A stretch of DNA of 64,000 nt from Enterococcus rivorum (GTDB lineage: Bacteria > Bacillota > Bacilli > Lactobacillales > Enterococcaceae), in NCBI RefSeq assembly GCF_001742285.1, contig NZ_MIEK01000009.1, positions 1-64,000 on the forward strand, given 5' to 3'. The number at the start of each line of letters is the position of its first letter. Positions within the stretch are counted from its first letter, which is position 1. Both the position numbers and the translations under genes were made by a program. Below, one piece after another: positions 1-12,400 of the stretch. Under the pieces are notes generated by a model. The model made no database searches, was not told where the DNA came from, and saw only the letters and a program-made list of their open reading frames with translations.

Positions 1-42
1 TTTTTCAACTCGTTCTCTCTGTTTTAAAGAGACAACTGTTAT

Positions 43-71
43 AGTTTACCAACTTGTTTGTTATTTGTCAA
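43..71 (-). promoter_or_regulatory. Downstream promoter (P2) of a leftward operon, probably rRNA
   Basis: The minus strand has a perfect TTGACA (66-71), a 17-nt spacer and TAAACT (43-48) preceded by TGG. Transcription would start near position 36 and leave the window. The short leader that is visible contains a TCTCTTTAAAAC stretch that resembles the start of a Gram-positive rrn leader or boxA region. I infer a stable-RNA operon downstream. Confidence 0.65.
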
Positions 72-128
72 CAGTTTTTTTGTTGATTTTTCAAGTTGTT
101 TCACTGCTTTTGTTTCAGCAACTCTGTT

Positions 129-157
129 ATTCTATCATGACTTTTTTTATTAGTCAA
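129..157 (-). promoter_or_regulatory. Upstream promoter (P1) of a leftward operon, probably rRNA
   Basis: On the minus strand there is TTGACT (152-157), a 17-nt spacer and TAGAAT (129-134), close to the sigma-A consensus. It lies about 85 bp upstream of a second promoter of the same kind. Such tandem strong promoters, with no reading frame between them and the window edge, are typical of rRNA or tRNA operons. The downstream gene is outside the window, so that assignment is inference. Confidence 0.6.
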
Positions 158-406
158 TAATGAATTAAAACTTTTTTTTCGATTTTTTCTCTGAAAGAAA
201 TTCATCAGAATAAATATAAATATATCAATACTTCGTATAAAATGCAACTAGAAAATCAACAAATTTGTTGTTCTTTTTCATTATCGAACAAACCAGTTTT
301 TGAAAGGATAAACATTCGTTTTTTCTACGATTTCCATTTGAACCTACTCTTATTTGTTCGCTTCTTAATATTTTTGAAACTTCTTGTTTTTGTACGCTAA
401 AGAGAA
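158..406. other. Non-coding AT-rich stretch
   Basis: Lies between the etaS terminator and the leftward tandem promoters. I see no gene-like reading frame with a ribosome binding site. CGAACAAA near 285 and TTTGTTCG near 353 are inverted half-sites, but they are too far apart to call an operator. Confidence 0.5.
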
Positions 407-440
407 AACCTTGGATGTGAAACTACTCACACCCAAGGTT
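407..440 (-). terminator. Rho-independent terminator of etaRS
   Basis: Fourteen-base arms (407-420 and 427-440, one G-U-type mismatch) around a 6-nt loop, followed on the minus strand by a T-rich tract. It starts just past the etaS stop codon. Confidence 0.8.
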
Positions 441-450
441 ACTATTAATT

Positions 451-1950
451 TCACTTTACAATCGGAAGATATATCCTAAAAATAGTTCCTTGGTGCACGA
501 CACTTTCAGCATCTATTCTACCTTTGTAATTTTCTACCAATTTTTTCGCAATGGATAATCCCAATCCATTTCCGCCTTTATTTCTAGCTCGAGCTTTATC
601 TACACGATAAAAACGATCAAATACTCTATTTAACTCTTCTTCTCTTATCCCTTCACCAAAATCTTGAATTGCAATTTCAAATTCGTTTAGTGTTCTAGAG
701 ATTGATATATGAACTTCTTTACGTTCTGTAGAGTATTTAACTGCGTTATCTAAAATAATTATTAACAATTGTTCAAAGTGGTTACGATAAATTCCTAAAG
801 TTAATTCTTGACTTAGATCATCATCCAATGTGATCGTAAAGTTTGGATAAAGAATTTTAAAATTATTGAACACTTGATAAACAACTTGCTTTGCATTTGT
901 TCTATGATTTAAATACTGAATATCAACTTGTTCCATTCTTGATAAATCAAGCATTTCTTGAACCAAACTCTTCATTCTAATTATTTCTTGTAAGCTAGCC
1001 TGTAAAGATTCATCCAAAACTTCTGGATCATCTTTTCCCCAACGATTGAGTAAATTCAAGTGTCCTTCTATTATAGCTACCGGTGTTCTTAGTTCATGAG
1101 AGACATCTTCAACAAATTGTTCTTGCTGTTCGATATATCGACGCATTCTATCCAGCATCTCATTGAAAATCTCTGCCAAATCAGCTAATTCATCTTTAGA
1201 ATGAATTTCTGGAACATGTACATCAGATTGAGGATCTTTTCTAATTGTAACCATTGTATCCCTTAACACTTTGATCGGCCTCAAATAATAAGAAGATAGT
1301 AAAAAGCCTAGTATACTACTTACAATTAATGAGACAATTTCTAAAATAATTAATGTCAGTAATAATTTATTCTGAATATCATAGAAAGAGGAGAGTTCAT
1401 AGAAAGATTGAACATACCCTATTTTTTCTCTACTTGTTTTAGAATAGATTGGTTGAATAGCTAAAAAACCAGTTTTTTCATTTAATGTTGTAATTTTATT
1501 TTCTACTTTCTCTTTTTCAATAAGCTCTTGACGAATCTTTTGTGTTTCAAAGATTAATTCTCCATCTAAGTTATAAATAGAAAGAAACAATGCTGGCTGC
1601 CCTAGTTCTGAAATAAAGTTGTCCATTTCTACCAAAGAACCTTCTACTTTTAGTTTGTTACTATATTGTATGTCTTCATTTTCCTTAGGTGGTTGGAGCC
1701 ATTCGAAAACCTCTGTAACAGTTAACTCTTCTTTTGCATTTGATAATCGATTGGTTACATTCGCTAATATTTGTTCTGCATTTTCTCGTTCTTTTGCTAC
1801 AATTAGATTTACGGACGACTTGTATGTAATCACAGCAAAAATTGTAAACACGAAAAATATGAAGAAAGAACTTGCCAAGGCCCACTTTATAGTTAAAGAA
1901 GGCCCCTTCAGTTCTCTTTTTATTGCATTTTTTAGTTGTAATCGTTTCAC
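451..1950 (-). CDS. etaS: Sensor histidine kinase, EtaS/LisK type
   Basis: Membrane histidine kinase of 499 residues that should phosphorylate the response regulator encoded just upstream. Transmembrane segments lie at about 24-43 and 197-222 and flank an extracellular sensor of about 150 residues. They are followed by a HAMP linker (about 223-275), the phospho-acceptor H285 in SHELRTP, the N box with N402 (LDNAVKYS), and the G1/G2 boxes DFGEGI (430-435) and GNGLGLS (460-466). Its start overlaps the regulator stop by 4 bp, which implies translational coupling. Gene order (gnd, regulator, kinase) matches the enterococcal EtaRS / listerial LisRK stress and virulence systems. The symbol rests on that resemblance and on context. 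Confidence 0.85.
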   Translation of the reverse strand: MKRLQLKNAIKRELKGPSLTIKWALASSFFIFFVFTIFAVITYKSSVNLIVAKERENAEQILANVTNRLSNAKEELTVTEVFEWLQPPKENEDIQYSNKLKVEGSLVEMDNFISELGQPALFLSIYNLDGELIFETQKIRQELIEKEKVENKITTLNEKTGFLAIQPIYSKTSREKIGYVQSFYELSSFYDIQNKLLLTLIILEIVSLIVSSILGFLLSSYYLRPIKVLRDTMVTIRKDPQSDVHVPEIHSKDELADLAEIFNEMLDRMRRYIEQQEQFVEDVSHELRTPVAIIEGHLNLLNRWGKDDPEVLDESLQASLQEIIRMKSLVQEMLDLSRMEQVDIQYLNHRTNAKQVVYQVFNNFKILYPNFTITLDDDLSQELTLGIYRNHFEQLLIIILDNAVKYSTERKEVHISISRTLNEFEIAIQDFGEGIREEELNRVFDRFYRVDKARARNKGGNGLGLSIAKKLVENYKGRIDAESVVHQGTIFRIYLPIVK

Positions 1951-2633
1951 GAGCGCATCACGTAACCTGTTCCACGAACGGTTTGGATATAACTTTCTTC
2001 CCCAGGAACATCGATTTTATTACGCAAATAACGAATATAAACATCTACAACATTTGTTTCTACTTCTGTTTCATATCCCCATACTTTATTTAGTAACACA
2101 TCACGAGCCAGTACGACATTCACGTTTTCCATCAAAGTTAAAAGCAACTCATATTCACGTTTAGTCAGTTCGATCATTTCAGAGCTACGACGAACGACAC
2201 GATTTTCTTTTTCAATTGTTAAATCACGATAAGTAATTGTTGTTTGTTTAGCAACATTTTTATCACCTTCGATATCGATACGACGAAGTAACGCACGTAA
2301 ACGCGCAAGTAATTCTTCAATAGCGAAAGGTTTTACGATATAATCGTCAGCGCCATGATCTAAACCAGACACACGATCTATAACAGAATCTCTTGCTGTC
2401 ATCATAATAATCGGTGTATTTTTTACTTGGCGAATTCGACGGCAAACTTCTAATCCATTTAATTCAGGTAACATCAAATCTAAAAGGATAGCATCCCAAT
2501 CATTATTTAAAGCCGCTTCTAATCCTGTACGACCGTTGTAATGGACTTCTGTAGTGTAGCCCTCATGTTTCAACTCCAGTTCAACGAAACGCGCTAAATT
2601 TTTCTCATCTTCAATAATTAGAATATTACTCAT
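1947..2633 (-). CDS. etaR: OmpR-family response regulator, EtaR/LisR type
   Basis: DNA-binding response regulator of 228 residues. The receiver domain has the acidic pair E8/D9, phospho-acceptor D52 in LLDLMLP, T79 and K101 (IVKPF). A winged-helix effector domain covers about 130-226 and ends in the typical RGTGYVMRS. It is co-transcribed with the kinase gene (4-bp overlap). Relatives (LisR, EtaR, CsrR-like) control acid, heat and envelope stress responses; the target genes here cannot be read from the sequence. The 173-bp gap to gnd probably holds the etaRS promoter, although I could not place a convincing -35/-10 pair. Confidence 0.88.
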   Translation of the reverse strand: MSNILIIEDEKNLARFVELELKHEGYTTEVHYNGRTGLEAALNNDWDAILLDLMLPELNGLEVCRRIRQVKNTPIIMMTARDSVIDRVSGLDHGADDYIVKPFAIEELLARLRALLRRIDIEGDKNVAKQTTITYRDLTIEKENRVVRRSSEMIELTKREYELLLTLMENVNVVLARDVLLNKVWGYETEVETNVVDVYIRYLRNKIDVPGEESYIQTVRGTGYVMRS

Positions 2634-2806
2634 TGGTTATTTGTCCTTTCTCTCTAAAAAGCAATCTTAAAGCCTACTCATTATACATACTTTTCTCTAA
2701 AAAAGCCAGCGTCAACCATTTGAACTTTTCTACCTTTACGATTTATTTACTTTAAAACCATAAGAAATAAATTTTTCTCACGGTTTCAAAGCAAAAAGAA
2801 TTTCTT

Positions 2807-4228
2807 TTATTCTTCTGTATACCAGTTATAGTGATAGGTGCCATCCATGTCAATACGTTTGTAAGTGTGTGCTCCGAAGTAATCACGTTGTGCTTGAATC
2901 AAGTTCGCTGGTAAGCGTTCTGATCGATAAGAATCATAGTAGGAAATAGCTGATGAGAATGTTGGTACTGGTACACCTGCTTGAACAGCTATTGCTACAA
3001 CATCACGAAGGGACTGTTGATACTTCTTAGTAAGGTCTACAAAGTAGTCATCAAGTAACAAGTTTTCAATTTCAGGATTTTTATCATAAGCATCTGTAAT
3101 TTTTTGTAAAAATTGTGCACGGATAATACAACCAGCACGCCAAATTTTAGCAATCTCTCCAAATGGCAGATCCCAATTGTATTCTTCTGAAGCAACACGT
3201 AATTGAGCAAATCCTTGCGCGTAACTCATAATTTTACTGAAGTACAAAGCTTCACGAATTTTTTCTACTAATTCTTTTTTATCTCCAGAGTAATTGTATG
3301 CATCAGGTTTAGATAAAATTTCACTGGCTTTCACACGTTCGTCTTTGTAAGCAGAAATAAATCGAGCAAAAACTGATTCAGTAATTAAAGGCAGTGGCAC
3401 ACCTAAGTCGAGTGAGCTTTGGCTTGTCCATTTACCAGTTCCTTTATTTCCAGCCGCATCTAAAATGACGTCAACAACTGGTTTCCCTGTGCCCTCATCA
3501 TCTTTACGCGTTAAAATATCTGCGGTAATTTCAATTAAGTAACTATCAAGTTCACCGGTATTCCACTCTTTAAAGATTTCTGCCATTTCATCAACAGACA
3601 AACCAAGAATGTTTTGCATTAAATCATATGATTCTGCGATTAATTGCATATCACCATATTCAATGCCGTTATGAACCATTTTTACATAGTGCCCAGCACC
3701 ATTTGGTCCAATGTAAGCAACACAAGGTTCGCCGCCATCTACTTTAGCTGAAATTTTTTCTAAGATAGGTGCAACTAATTCGTAAGCTTCTTTTTGTCCA
3801 CCCGGCATAATTGAAGGGCCTTTAAGTGCTCCTTCTTCTCCACCTGAAACTCCTGTACCGATAAAGTTAATACCTGAATTTGCTAACTCTTCATTACGAC
3901 GAATGGTATCTTTAAAGAATGTGTTCCCTCCATCAATCAAAATGTCCCCTTTATCAAGATATGGCAATAATTCTTGAATCGTTGCATCTGTTGCAAAACC
4001 AGCTTGCACCATCAACATAATACGACGTGGCTTTTCAATAGATTCCACAAATTCTTCAATTGTGTAAGTTGCTTTAAAATTTTTGTCTGGATGTTCTTCT
4101 ACCACTTCTGTTGTTTTTGAACCAGTACGGTTATAGAGCGCTACTGAATACCCTCTACTTTCAATATTTAAGGCTAGGTTTTTACCCATTACTGCCATTC
4201 CTACTACACCAAATTGCTGTTTTGTCAT
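2807..4228 (-). CDS. gnd: 6-phosphogluconate dehydrogenase (decarboxylating)
   Basis: Oxidises 6-phosphogluconate to ribulose-5-phosphate and CO2 with NADP+ in the oxidative pentose phosphate pathway. The 473 residues match the usual bacterial length. The Rossmann motif GVVGMAVMG is at residues 7-15, the substrate signature GVSGGEEGA follows near residue 130, and the catalytic lysine motif [13 protein letters not shown] near 184. The C-terminal tail ends HYNWYTEE, as in long Gnd proteins. The gene stands alone with its own ribosome binding site (AGGAGG). TATAAT lies about 50 bp upstream of the start, and a weak cre-like sequence lies at 4394-4408. Confidence 0.96.
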   Translation of the reverse strand: MTKQQFGVVGMAVMGKNLALNIESRGYSVALYNRTGSKTTEVVEEHPDKNFKATYTIEEFVESIEKPRRIMLMVQAGFATDATIQELLPYLDKGDILIDGGNTFFKDTIRRNEELANSGINFIGTGVSGGEEGALKGPSIMPGGQKEAYELVAPILEKISAKVDGGEPCVAYIGPNGAGHYVKMVHNGIEYGDMQLIAESYDLMQNILGLSVDEMAEIFKEWNTGELDSYLIEITADILTRKDDEGTGKPVVDVILDAAGNKGTGKWTSQSSLDLGVPLPLITESVFARFISAYKDERVKASEILSKPDAYNYSGDKKELVEKIREALYFSKIMSYAQGFAQLRVASEEYNWDLPFGEIAKIWRAGCIIRAQFLQKITDAYDKNPEIENLLLDDYFVDLTKKYQQSLRDVVAIAVQAGVPVPTFSSAISYYDSYRSERLPANLIQAQRDYFGAHTYKRIDMDGTYHYNWYTEE

Positions 4229-4249
4229 TTCGCGTCCTCCTACTATGCT

Positions 4250-4551
4250 TTAAGAAAGAATTCATTAAAATTCCCTTATAATCTCCATTATTATAACTTA
4301 GAATCTGTCATATGAAAACAAAATAGTTCCAATAAGTTCAAATCTTTTCTGAAATCTTTAAAATAAATCAAAATCTAAAATATCGTTCGCATTAAAGCGT
4401 TTTCTAGCAAGCTACTTTCTAAGGATAGCCTCTTCAGCTTTTTATTTCCCAAAATATTAGCGAACTCTTGTTTATTAGAATCAAATGAAAATAGTTGAGT
4501 TATTCCTTGTAAAAGAAAGACCCTCTATATAGGTATTAATAAATAAAAAAA
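4250..4551. other. Non-coding gap upstream of gnd
   Basis: About 300 bp between the gnd start and the rpmF terminator. It contains the gnd -10-like TATAAT near 4280 and a possible CcpA site at 4394-4408 (AGAAAACGCTTTAA on the minus strand, two deviations from consensus). I see no small gene. Confidence 0.4.
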
Positions 4552-4590
4552 GAAATCCCTTAGGCTCCATGGTTAGCCTAGGGGATTTTT
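4552..4590 (-). terminator. Terminator of the yceD-rpmF transcript
   Basis: Inverted repeat built on AAATCCC-TTAGGCT and its complement around an 8-nt loop. T-runs follow on both sides. It lies 20 bp past the rpmF stop. Confidence 0.75.
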
Positions 4591-4610
4591 AACATTTTCT
4601 AAAAAATGTT

Positions 4611-4790
4611 TTACGCTTCTTTAGACATTACGTTCTTTCCATCATAATGACCACATGCTGGACATACGTGATGGCTCTTTCTTACTTCTCCACAGTTAGA
4701 GCATGTGCTCAAACCATTGATTGTTAATTTGTAATGTGTACGACGCTTTGCTTTTTTTGCTTTTGAAGTTCTTCTAGCTGGTACTGCCAT
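4611..4790 (-). CDS. rpmF: 50S ribosomal protein L32
   Basis: Small protein of 59 residues beginning [19 protein letters not shown], the hallmark of bL32. Two Cys-X2-Cys pairs (CSNC and CPAC) are in place to bind zinc, so this is the zinc-containing form. A strong GGAGGTGG site sits 6 nt before the ATG. It follows the YceD gene, the conserved pairing in most bacteria. Confidence 0.97.
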   Translation of the reverse strand: MAVPARRTSKAKKAKRRTHYKLTINGLSTCSNCGEVRKSHHVCPACGHYDGKNVMSKEA

Positions 4791-4817
4791 TGGTGTTCCA
4801 CCTCCTTGTAAAAATTT

Positions 4818-4832
4818 GTGCAGTTACTGCAC
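4818..4832. repeat. 15-bp perfect palindrome between yceD and rpmF
   Basis: GTGCAGTTACTGCAC reads the same on both strands around a central T. It sits in the short gap between the yceD stop and the rpmF ribosome binding site. It could fold as a small mRNA hairpin or processing site, or bind a dimeric protein. Confidence 0.4.
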
Positions 4833-4846
4833 AATATATTCCAATC

Positions 4847-5416
4847 TTACTTCTTATCCTCTTCGTTAGCACTATCGCTAAACAATTCCGATAATTTGGC
4901 AAGACGAGGATCCATTGTTTGTTGCGATTCTTCTTGTCTTCGATTTAAAAAATCCTCTTCAGACAAAACTTCCCAATCTTTACCTTTAGGCATTTCATCG
5001 CTTTCTTTTTCTAATTCAGAAAGGACTTGGATTGGAATAGATAACAATATGTTATCTTCTACTGATTCATCCAAATCAATTGTAGGTTTTTCCAACAATA
5101 TAATCTCTTCTTCAGCAATTCGTTCATCTTTTTGTTTCAACTGTTCTTCTGTCATAAATACTTCACTAACTTCTAACGTCATATTTAGAGGAACAGGTGT
5201 CAGCGAACGAGAAGATGGGACAGTTACAATAACACTAACTGAATAATGTAAAATGTACTCACCAGAACCTACTGTTATAAGACCATCTACTTTAGCTGGA
5301 CCGACATCAAGGATTAGGTTATCTCTTTTTATCAACGATTCTTTCAAATCTAGTGTCTCTGAAAAATTGTATGGTTCATCTTTAAATTTGTTTAGTTCTA
5401 ACAAGGACCACTTCAT
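4847..5416 (-). CDS. YceD family protein (DUF177)
   Basis: A 189-residue acidic protein of the YceD/DUF177 family, encoded immediately upstream of rpmF as in most bacteria; family members have been linked to 23S rRNA maturation. The family core, including a PSSRSLTPVP stretch in the middle of the protein, is followed by an acidic C-terminus with DPRLAKLSELF. I chose ATG 5416 because AGGGGTG lies 6 nt before it. An in-frame ATG at 5422 touches the ribosome binding site, and longer versions of the frame have no such site. Confidence 0.85.
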   Translation of the reverse strand: MKWSLLELNKFKDEPYNFSETLDLKESLIKRDNLILDVGPAKVDGLITVGSGEYILHYSVSVIVTVPSSRSLTPVPLNMTLEVSEVFMTEEQLKQKDERIAEEEIILLEKPTIDLDESVEDNILLSIPIQVLSELEKESDEMPKGKDWEVLSEEDFLNRRQEESQQTMDPRLAKLSELFSDSANEEDKK

Positions 5417-5570
5417 ATTCATCACCCCTAAGCAACAAAAGCAATTATACAGGGCTATGAAAGCTTTGTCAATGAAATTTTCTTGACAGCCTTTTCTTAA
5501 ATTCATTTTTCCCATTATTTTTTGATTCTCTCGACTTTTTAGTGCTAAAATAGAGAGAAGGAGGGTGCTT

Positions 5571-6350
5571 ATGAAAGCTTTTGAATTTAAAAATGTTTCT
5601 TTTATTCGGGATGGAAAAAAGTTATTAAATAACATTAATTGGAAAGTAGAGAATAAACAAAATTGGGCGATTATCGGCCTCAACGGGGCTGGTAAAACTT
5701 TGTTACTACAGTTAATTTGTGGCTATCTCTGGCCCTCTTCTGGTTGCTTAGAAGTATTAAATCAAACGTTTGGCCAAACGTCAATACCTGACTTACAAAG
5801 GCGGATTGGTTGGGTCAGTACTGCTTTACAGTATCAAATCAAGAATGGGGAAACTGCTGAGAAAATTGTTTTATCTGGAAAATTTGCTAGTATTGGTATT
5901 TATGAATATTATTCAGACAAAGATCTAAATCAAGCGAAAGAAATTTTAAAAAAAGCTGGCGGCAGCTCTTTAGTTGGTAAAAAGTATCAAGTCTTATCTC
6001 AAGGCGAGCGCCAGTTAGTCTTAATTTCTAGGGCGCTTATGGCCCGTCCAGAATTACTTATTCTAGATGAACCCTGCAATGGACTTGATTTATTTGCTCG
6101 TGAAAAATTGTTGAAACAAATACAAGCTATTGCCGAAGAACCAAATAGCCCAACTTTATTATATGTTAGTCATCACACTGAAGAAATCCTTCCTTGTTTT
6201 GAACATTTAATGTTATTGAAGGACGGAACCATTTTCGCCCAAGGCATGCAACAAGAATTATTTACTGAAGCTAAATTAAGTGAATTCTATTCTGATTCGA
6301 TAGAAATTATCCCATTAAAAGATACTCGCTTTGCAGTTTACCCCAGATAA
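5571..6350 (+). CDS. Stand-alone ABC transporter ATP-binding protein
   Basis: ABC ATPase of 259 residues. Walker A is GLNGAGKT (36-43), the signature is LSQGERQ, and Walker B with its following residues is LLILDEPCNGLD. The H-loop is in YVSHHTEE. AAGGAGGG lies just before ATG 5571; the in-frame GTG at 5565 overlaps that site. No permease or binding-protein gene is adjacent, so the partner is elsewhere or the protein acts alone. The single domain and GLNGAGKT/LSQGERQ pattern resemble the YlmA/ModF-like group. The substrate is unknown. Confidence 0.8.
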   Translation: MKAFEFKNVSFIRDGKKLLNNINWKVENKQNWAIIGLNGAGKTLLLQLICGYLWPSSGCLEVLNQTFGQTSIPDLQRRIGWVSTALQYQIKNGETAEKIVLSGKFASIGIYEYYSDKDLNQAKEILKKAGGSSLVGKKYQVLSQGERQLVLISRALMARPELLILDEPCNGLDLFAREKLLKQIQAIAEEPNSPTLLYVSHHTEEILPCFEHLMLLKDGTIFAQGMQQELFTEAKLSEFYSDSIEIIPLKDTRFAVYPR

Positions 6351-6363
6351 TCTTCTATACAAT

Positions 6364-6404
6364 AAAAGCTCGCTTTTGACAGTAACTGTCAAAAGCGAGC
6401 TTTT
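6364..6404. terminator. Bidirectional terminator between the ABC ATPase gene and pyk
   Basis: A perfect 19-bp stem (6364-6382 with 6386-6404) and 3-nt loop, with A-run and T-run flanks, so it can stop transcripts from both converging genes. A second small hairpin (GGACAA / TTGTCC, 6407-6425) lies between it and pyk. Confidence 0.92.
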
Positions 6405-6440
6405 TTGGACAACAGGACATTGTCCAACTTTTCTATTTAA

Positions 6441-8198
6441 TTAAATCGCTGTTGTTGCTCCACGATAGACAATACCACGTCGAGGATCAACTGTGATTAA
6501 TTCATCATTAGCAACTAGTGATGTTGCATCAGCAGCACCTACGATAACAGGAATATCTTTAGCGATAGCCACTACAGCAGCATGAGAAGTCAAGCCGCCT
6601 TCTTCAACTACTAAAGCAACAGCTTTATCAATTGCAGGCATATAATCTTTATCCGTTGTTTTAACAACTAGAATTGAACCTTCTGTTGTATTTGCAACAG
6701 CTTCTTCAGCGGTAGTTGCAACAACTGCTTTTGCAATAATCGCTTCTTCCCCAATTCCTTGACCTTGGACTAGTTTTGAACCAATCATTTGAATCTTCAT
6801 TAAGTTAGTTGTTCCTCTTTCACCAACAGGAACTCCAGCAGTAATAATAATCAAATCGCCTTCACTTGCGTAGCCTTCTTCTTGCGTAATTGTTGAAGCC
6901 AAGCTGAACATTTCATCAGTACTACCTGGTTTTTCAGCAACGGTTGCATAAACTCCCCATGAAAGAGCCAAACTACGTGCTTTTTGTTCAGAGAAAGTAA
7001 TTGCAACAATATGTGCTCTAGGACGATATTTTGAAATCATACGCGCTGTATGACCTGATTCTGTCGCCGCAACAATTGTTTGAATACCTAAATTACGTGC
7101 AGTATGACCAACAGACTGTCCAATTGCTTCTGTCATATCTGTTTTGCTGTATAGTTTCAAAGCAAAGGCATCTTGATTGATTAAAGCTTCTTCTGTACGA
7201 ACAGCTATACGAGCCATTGTTTGGACCGCTTCTAAAGGATAGTCTCCAGCAGCTGTTTCTCCAGAAAGCATTACCGCGTCAGTACCATCGTAAATAGCGT
7301 TGGCAACGTCATTCGCTTCCGCACGAGTTGGACGAGGATTACGTTGCATAGAATCCAACATTTGCGTCGCTGTAATAACAGGTTTTCCAAGTGCATTACA
7401 TTTTTGGATTAATTCTTTTTGAACAACAGGAACATCTTCCGTTGGAATCTCAACACCCATGTCTCCACGAGCAACCATTAAACCATCAGAGACTTTCAAG
7501 ATTTCATCAATATTATCGATTCCTTCTTGGTTCTCGATTTTAGGAATGATTTGAATATGTGTTGCATCTTTATCTTCTAAAATTTTAGTAATTTCTAAAA
7601 CATCCGTTGCACGACGAACGAAACTAGCAGCGATAAAGTCTACTCCTTGTTCGATACCGAAACAAATATCAGCAGCATCTTTATCTGTGATACCAGGAAG
7701 GTTTACAGATACACCAGGAACGTTTACCCCTTTTTTATTTTTTAGTACCCCTTCATTTTTAACAAGAGTTACAATTTCATTAGCAGCACGATCAATATCA
7801 GTAACTTCCAAGTCGATTAAACCGTCATCTAAAAGAATATGAGAACCAACATTTACATCGTCAATTAGTTCTGGATAGGTAATTGAAAATCTTTCATTTG
7901 TACCTAGTACTTCTTTCATTGAGATACGAATTGCATCACCTGTTCTTAAAGTGATTGCACCATTTTCCATCTCATTTGTACGGATTTCAGGGCCTTTTGT
8001 GTCCAGTAAAATAGCGACTTTTTTTCCAGTGATTTTTACTGCTTCTCGAATATTTTTAATACGGTTGCCATGTTCTTCAAAGTCACCATGTGAGAAATTC
8101 AAGCGACAAACATTCATCCCTGCATTAATTAAGTTTACTAGCGTATCAACGGATTCACTAGCTGGTCCGATCGTACATACGATTTTCGTTTTTTTCAT
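6441..8198 (-). CDS. pyk: Pyruvate kinase with extra C-terminal domain
   Basis: Converts phosphoenolpyruvate and ADP to pyruvate and ATP, the last step of glycolysis. It has 585 residues, about 110 more than the E. coli enzyme. The N-terminus is [13 protein letters not shown], the active-site region contains [12 protein letters not shown], and effector domains follow. The extra C-terminal PEP-utiliser-like domain contains [21 protein letters not shown], as in Bacillus and Geobacillus enzymes. It follows pfkA at 67 bp, the classical pfk-pyk operon. Confidence 0.97.
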   Translation of the reverse strand: MKKTKIVCTIGPASESVDTLVNLINAGMNVCRLNFSHGDFEEHGNRIKNIREAVKITGKKVAILLDTKGPEIRTNEMENGAITLRTGDAIRISMKEVLGTNERFSITYPELIDDVNVGSHILLDDGLIDLEVTDIDRAANEIVTLVKNEGVLKNKKGVNVPGVSVNLPGITDKDAADICFGIEQGVDFIAASFVRRATDVLEITKILEDKDATHIQIIPKIENQEGIDNIDEILKVSDGLMVARGDMGVEIPTEDVPVVQKELIQKCNALGKPVITATQMLDSMQRNPRPTRAEANDVANAIYDGTDAVMLSGETAAGDYPLEAVQTMARIAVRTEEALINQDAFALKLYSKTDMTEAIGQSVGHTARNLGIQTIVAATESGHTARMISKYRPRAHIVAITFSEQKARSLALSWGVYATVAEKPGSTDEMFSLASTITQEEGYASEGDLIIITAGVPVGERGTTNLMKIQMIGSKLVQGQGIGEEAIIAKAVVATTAEEAVANTTEGSILVVKTTDKDYMPAIDKAVALVVEEGGLTSHAAVVAIAKDIPVIVGAADATSLVANDELITVDPRRGIVYRGATTAI

Positions 8199-8265
8199 TA
8201 CTAAACGCTCCTATTCGATTTTTGTTTATACAAAAGCTAAAAAAGCCTATATATTATTTAGTAGT

Positions 8266-9249
<984 letters not shown>

Positions 9250-9404
9250 TTATTATACTTTAACTGTCATAGATAATTTCTTTGCAATTGTTAATTATGC
9301 GAAAATATCACGTCACTCATTTTACCATTAATGGTGCAAAAAGTCTTGAAATACGGAGAAAAAAATGAAAAAAAATGAAAACAACTAGTAATTTTTACCG
9401 TAAA

Positions 9405-12400
9405 TCATTTGAAAGCGATATTTTCCTCTCCTAAAATAGAGGATAACTCATGTTTCACTTCATTTGTATCTTTAATCCAGTTTTCGTCACTTAAGACAAT
9501 TTTTTTGCCACTTTGCTGAAAATAGAGAATAACAGGAACTGGTCCCGGATGGTTTTTCATTACTTCTTGCACTTTTTGTAACGTTTTCTTAGTATCCAGT
9601 TCTTCTGTAATTCTCAAAAAGCAGGTCAACTCACTAATTGTTCCCTCGATTTTTTCAGCTTTTTCAATAACATCTACTAAAAGCTGTAATTCTTGGTTGT
9701 ACTTGCTTCGCTCAACTTTTCCTTCCACGTAATACACTTGATTTTGCTCTACCGTCTGTCGAATCTGGCGGAAAACCGTTGGAAATAGCGTTAATGATAA
9801 GTCACCAGTCAAATCATCTCCTTCGACGAATGCCATTTGTTCTCCTTTTTTCGTGCGAATCACGCGAACATCTTTGACATAAATTAGCAATCTGGCCGTT
9901 TGCTTTTCTACACACTCAGTAATATCCATCACTTTTTTTGCAAGTCTTGTCTTTTTAAATTCTTCTGTAGGATGACCAGATAGATAAACTCCTAAGTAGC
10001 GTTCTTCCTGCTCTAGTTTTTCTTCTAACGAGTAATCAGCTATTTTCTTTTCTTTTAATTCTAGTGTTTCGAATAAGTCATCACTTCCACCACTATAAAT
10101 GATATTTTGGATACGACCATCTAACCCATCTGCAAGTTCTCTCCGGTTAGGAGTTAACTCATCAAAAGCGCCTATCGAAATTAAAGGAAGTATATTCTCT
10201 TCTTTTAACCATTTACCATTGATACGAATTAAAAATTGATCGAAGGATTTAAATGGACCATTCGCTTTTCTTTCATCTAAAATATTTTTGATAAAATCAC
10301 GACGAATTCCTTTTAATGAACTAAAACCAAACATAATTTGTTTGTCATCATTTAAGTAAAAGCTATACTGGCTATGATTGATAGAAGGTTGAATAATGGT
10401 TACTTTATTTTTACGTGCTTCTCCGATGTATTCTTTAATTTTACTTGGATTGTGTCTTACAGAGTGTAAAATAGCTGCATAAAAAGCGCCTGGATAATGA
10501 ACTTTTAGATAAGCCATTTGAAATCCTATGAAAGAATAGGCAAATGCGTGAGAGCGATTAAATCCATAATTAGCAAACCGTTCAATATAATCGTAAACCT
10601 CTGTTGCAATTTCTTTAGAGTGTCCTTGTTTTTCAGCGCCACTGACAAAATGATTTCTTTCCTCATCTAGTACATCTTTTTTCTTTTTACTAACCGCTCG
10701 ACGAAGAATGTCTGCCTGACCTAAACTAAATCCTGCCATTTTTGAAGCTACCTGAATAATTTGTTCTTGATAAACGATGACACCATAGGTATTTTTTAAA
10801 ATAGACTCTAATGAAGGATCTGGATAATTAATTGCTTCGATTCCCTTTTTTCGTCGGATGAATAAATCAATATTTTGCATCGGGCCTGGTCGATATAGTG
10901 CGTTTACTGCTGCGATATCTTCAATACTTGTTGGTCCTAATTTTCTCAGAACGTTTCTAATTCCTGCAGATTCAAATTGGAAGATACCACTTGTTTCTCC
11001 TTTTTGGAATAAGGTCAGGGTTGCCTCATCATCCAGAGGAATTTTATTTAGAATGATGTCTTCTTGATAGACTCTTTTTACGGAGCGAATAGTATCATCA
11101 ATAATGGATAGATTTCTAAGCCCTAGAAAATCCATTTTTAACAAGCCAATCTTCTCAACATCATTCATAGTAAATTGTGTTAGAGAGATATTATTCGAAC
11201 CTGGTTGTAGCGGAATTAGGTTCAGCAAATTTTCGTCACTAATAACCACTCCAGCCGCGTGTGTAGAAACGTGCCTTGGTAAGCCTTCTAAGCGAACGGC
11301 TGTCTCGTATAATAGTTGATTACTTTCAGAAGACTGGATTAAGTCAACAAAATTCTTAGATTCTTCATACGCTCGTTTTAAGGTCATTTTCAGTGCATTA
11401 GGAACCGCATTTGACCAACGATTCGATTCACTTTGAGACAAACCAAATACTCTAGCAACGTCACGCAATACCATTTTTGCTGCCATGGTACCGAACGTTG
11501 CAATTTGAGCCATATGATGAGCTCCATATTTCTCACTAACATAAGTCAATACTTCTTCCCTTTTATTATCAGGAATATCTAAGTCAATATCTGGCATGGA
11601 ATGTCTTTCTGGATTTAGGAATCGTTCAAAGAGCAAATCGTATTTTATTGGATCTACATCTGTAATCGCTAAAACATAAGACACTAATGATCCTGCAGCT
11701 GAACCACGTCCGGCACCTGTAACAATCTTTTGTTTATGGGCAAAAGCCATTACATCCCAGACAATCAAAAAATAATCATCAAAGCCCATTGTATGAATGA
11801 TCGCTAGTTCTTTTGCCAATCGCTCTTGATAATCAACCGTCGCATCTGGTACGCGAAGAGGCAATCTTTCTTCACAAAGTTTTTTTAAATACGTTCCCGC
11901 ATTCATATTATCTGGAACTGGATAGTGCGGAAGTAATTTTTGGTGCAAAGGAATTTCTAAAAAACAATTTTCTGCCAGCCAGTTAGCATTTTTGACACCA
12001 TTCGCATTTCCTAGTGTGATTAGCTGTTTTTCAGCGTCTTCGTGTTTTCTTAGATAGTAAGGTCCCTCAAGATCTGGATATCCTTGTGTTTGAATGGACA
12101 TTTGACTCCCTTCATCAATATGTTTCAATATTTTCAAAGCGAAGTCATCTTCTCTATTTATATATTTAATTTCTTGCAGTGCAAGGACTGGTTGCTTTTG
12201 GCGTTCAAAAAACTGAAAAAGTTCGTGGTTATTCTGAGGATTACAGGTAAACGATATCCCTGCAAAGAAAGAGTCATTATCAAAATAACTCCTTAATAAG
12301 TGCAAACATTCTTGTGCCTCGGCTTCACTTTTAGAAAGTGCAGTGACTATTTCGCTTTTGTCCGATGGTAGTACTGCAAAAATATCTTTTAAATATTCTT

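Noticed and set aside
285-360. CGAACAAA and TTTGTTCG as an operator pair (PurR or LexA)
   Set aside because: The half-sites are about 60 bp apart and not near a promoter.
1619-2164. Plus-strand reading frame of 181 codons across etaS/etaR
   Set aside because: It lies opposite two clear genes, has no ribosome binding site and shows no family features.
4818-5486. Plus-strand reading frames across yceD
   Set aside because: They are antisense shadows of the YceD gene, with serine-rich low-complexity translation typical of the opposite strand.
9409-9422. TGAAAGCGATATTT as a cre site for pfkA
   Set aside because: It lies in the last codons of dnaE, and its 3' half departs from the consensus at two key bases. 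It is about 180 bp from the pfkA start.
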